Shown here: positions 63,040-64,000 of the stretch, in pieces
How the letters are laid out: each line of letters opens with the position of its first letter
How positions within the stretch are numbered: position 1 is the first letter of the stretch
NCBI GenBank assembly: GCA_028571685.1
Contig: CM053156.1
Coordinates: 86,121,049-86,185,048 of the forward strand
DNA: 64,000 nt
Source of the DNA: Heterohyrax brucei
Taxonomy: Eukaryota; Chordata; Mammalia; Hyracoidea; Procaviidae
Reading direction: 5' to 3'
Notes under the pieces: model-generated
Told to the model about the DNA's origin: nothing
The model's input: the letters and a program-made list of their open reading frames with translations, nothing else
The model's database searches: none
Made by a program: the position numbers and the translations under genes

Positions 63040-63222
63040 TGCTTCTCCACCCACTAATGGAGAGGTGGGCAGTTTGAGTGCACCCAGAGGTGCCTCAGAA
63101 TAAAGGTCTGGCAGACGTCTGTTACTGCAAAACCCCAGCTGCGAACATGCTGTGTGTGCACGGGGGTCACCACTAGTCAGAGTTGTCTCTGCGACAGCGG
63201 CTTGGTGTTTTGGCTTTCGTTG
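63040..63222 (+). mobile_element. AfroSINE, long form, degraded
   Basis: 'ggagaggtgggcagtttgag', 'aataaaggtctggcagacgt', tail 'gtcagagttgtctctgcgac'. Confidence 0.65.
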
Positions 63223-63244
63223 TGTGCCAGGCGGCTGCAGACAG

Positions 63245-63575
63245 TATTAGCTCACTAGTAACGGTTGTCCAGTAGGTGTGGTTATTATCCTCTTTCGGAA
63301 ACCAGGAAGTGCTCCCGGAGACAAGGAACTAGTGTCTCAGATCACAAGTCTGGGAGGAGGCAAGGTGGGATTCGAACCCAGCACCCCCCCTTGACTGGAC
63401 ACTGTCTCAGGCCACCTGGGCCAATCCTGCCCTTTACAGAGTGTCTGACTGTTTTCACTCCAGAACTCGTGGCATGATCTTATTATATCCATGCTGCTGT
63501 TGAGGAAACTGAGGCCCAGAACAGGCAAGCAACTTGCCCAAGGCAGCACAGCAAGTGAGCAACCTGGAGGGACTG
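63245..63575 (-). mobile_element. Two MIR fragments
   Basis: 63245-63400 ('gtggttattatcctctttcg', 'gtgggattcgaacccagcac') and 63478-63575 ('gttgaggaaactgaggccca', 'caacttgcccaaggcagcac'). Confidence 0.75.
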
Positions 63576-64000
63576 TCGTTTGCTGTCCTTGTTTTCTCCT
63601 CCCAGGGTCCTATTACATAAAACCAGTGCCTTACATGGCACTGGATCTGTGTAGCAGGTGCACCACTGTGACCTTGGGCTATGTCACTTCTGCGTGCTGC
63701 CTAGCCTGGGTGATTGGAAACCCTCTGCCCTGATTCCAAACTTTGTCTTGCAGTGAGCAAAGGGTTCTTTCTGCCACTCCCGGCCCCCAGATTGCAGCTG
63801 CATCCCTGCTCTTGGCAACCCCAGCTGACCCTTTGGGACCCTGTAAGATTGGCAGTGGCCGCCAAGGCGGGCAGCGCAGCAGGTCTGCTGGGGACTTGCT
63901 CTACATCTGTTTAATAGGGTGGCTCTCCAGATTGTGTTTCCTCCTCCCCAGAGAAGTGTGCTGTCTCAGGTTTGAGCGAGACAGGGTGTTCACTCACTTG
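63576..64000. other. No feature recognised
   Basis: Unassigned to the window end. Confidence 0.4.

Overview
This is nuclear DNA from an afrotherian placental mammal, most likely a paenungulate and quite possibly an elephant. The window holds about 45 copies or pieces of AfroSINE (a tRNA-derived SINE confined to Afrotheria), about 15 blocks of an RTE/BovB-like LINE whose 3' end is shared with that SINE, afrotherian-type L1 3' ends, and mammal-wide MIR, L2, MLT1/MaLR and old L1 remnants. I find no convincing host exon, no RNA gene other than SINE-embedded tRNA-like promoters, and no bacterial-type feature. It reads as intergenic or deep intronic sequence. Species assignment rests on recognised repeat families, not on a database search.

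Layout. 0.7-4.4 kb: an old antisense L1 broken up by a younger L1 3' end, two RTE blocks, SINEs and a 0.75-kb LTR-like insert. 5-11 kb: SINEs, an L1 3' end, and a long AT-rich antisense L1M carrying five younger insertions, one a SINE that contains a 14-copy 9-bp minisatellite. 11-14.9 kb: MLT1 with a nested MaLR LTR, an L1 3' end and SINEs. 14.96-20.9 kb: a decayed antisense endogenous retrovirus (3' LTR, polypurine tract, env and pol debris) hit later by a MaLR LTR, an odd palindromic mariner, an RTE and a 35-bp SINE tail. 21-26 kb: mostly unassigned sequence with two simple-repeat blocks. 27-31 kb: L1M split by RTE copies, then an RTE inside an AfroSINE. 31-39 kb: fairly unique sequence with a second copy of the 2.7-kb LTR-like family, L2 and a small SINE array. 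39-46 kb: two adjacent RTE copies, MaLR, L2 and a dense scrambled SINE/RTE cluster. 46.47-53.59 kb: a full-length antisense L1 with matching 16-bp target-site duplications, an intact 319-codon ORF1 and a broken ORF2. 53.6-64 kb: SINEs, an RTE with a twin-priming-type inversion, an RTE nested in a SINE, MIRs, a (TG)n tract, a short palindrome cluster and an MLT1.

How the parts relate. The window records competing retrotransposons. The RTE LINE and AfroSINE end in the same tail, as expected if RTE enzymes mobilise the SINE. Nesting gives a relative order: MIR/L2/L1M oldest; then the retrovirus and MLT1; then MaLR LTRs, mariner, RTE and AfroSINE; the full-length L1 among the youngest. The observations I rate highest are the palindromic mariner inside the retroviral pol, two independent antisense RTE insertions at the same internal AfroSINE site, the RTE 5' inversion, the SINE-borne minisatellite, the unassigned LTR-like family with two copies, and the near-intact L1.
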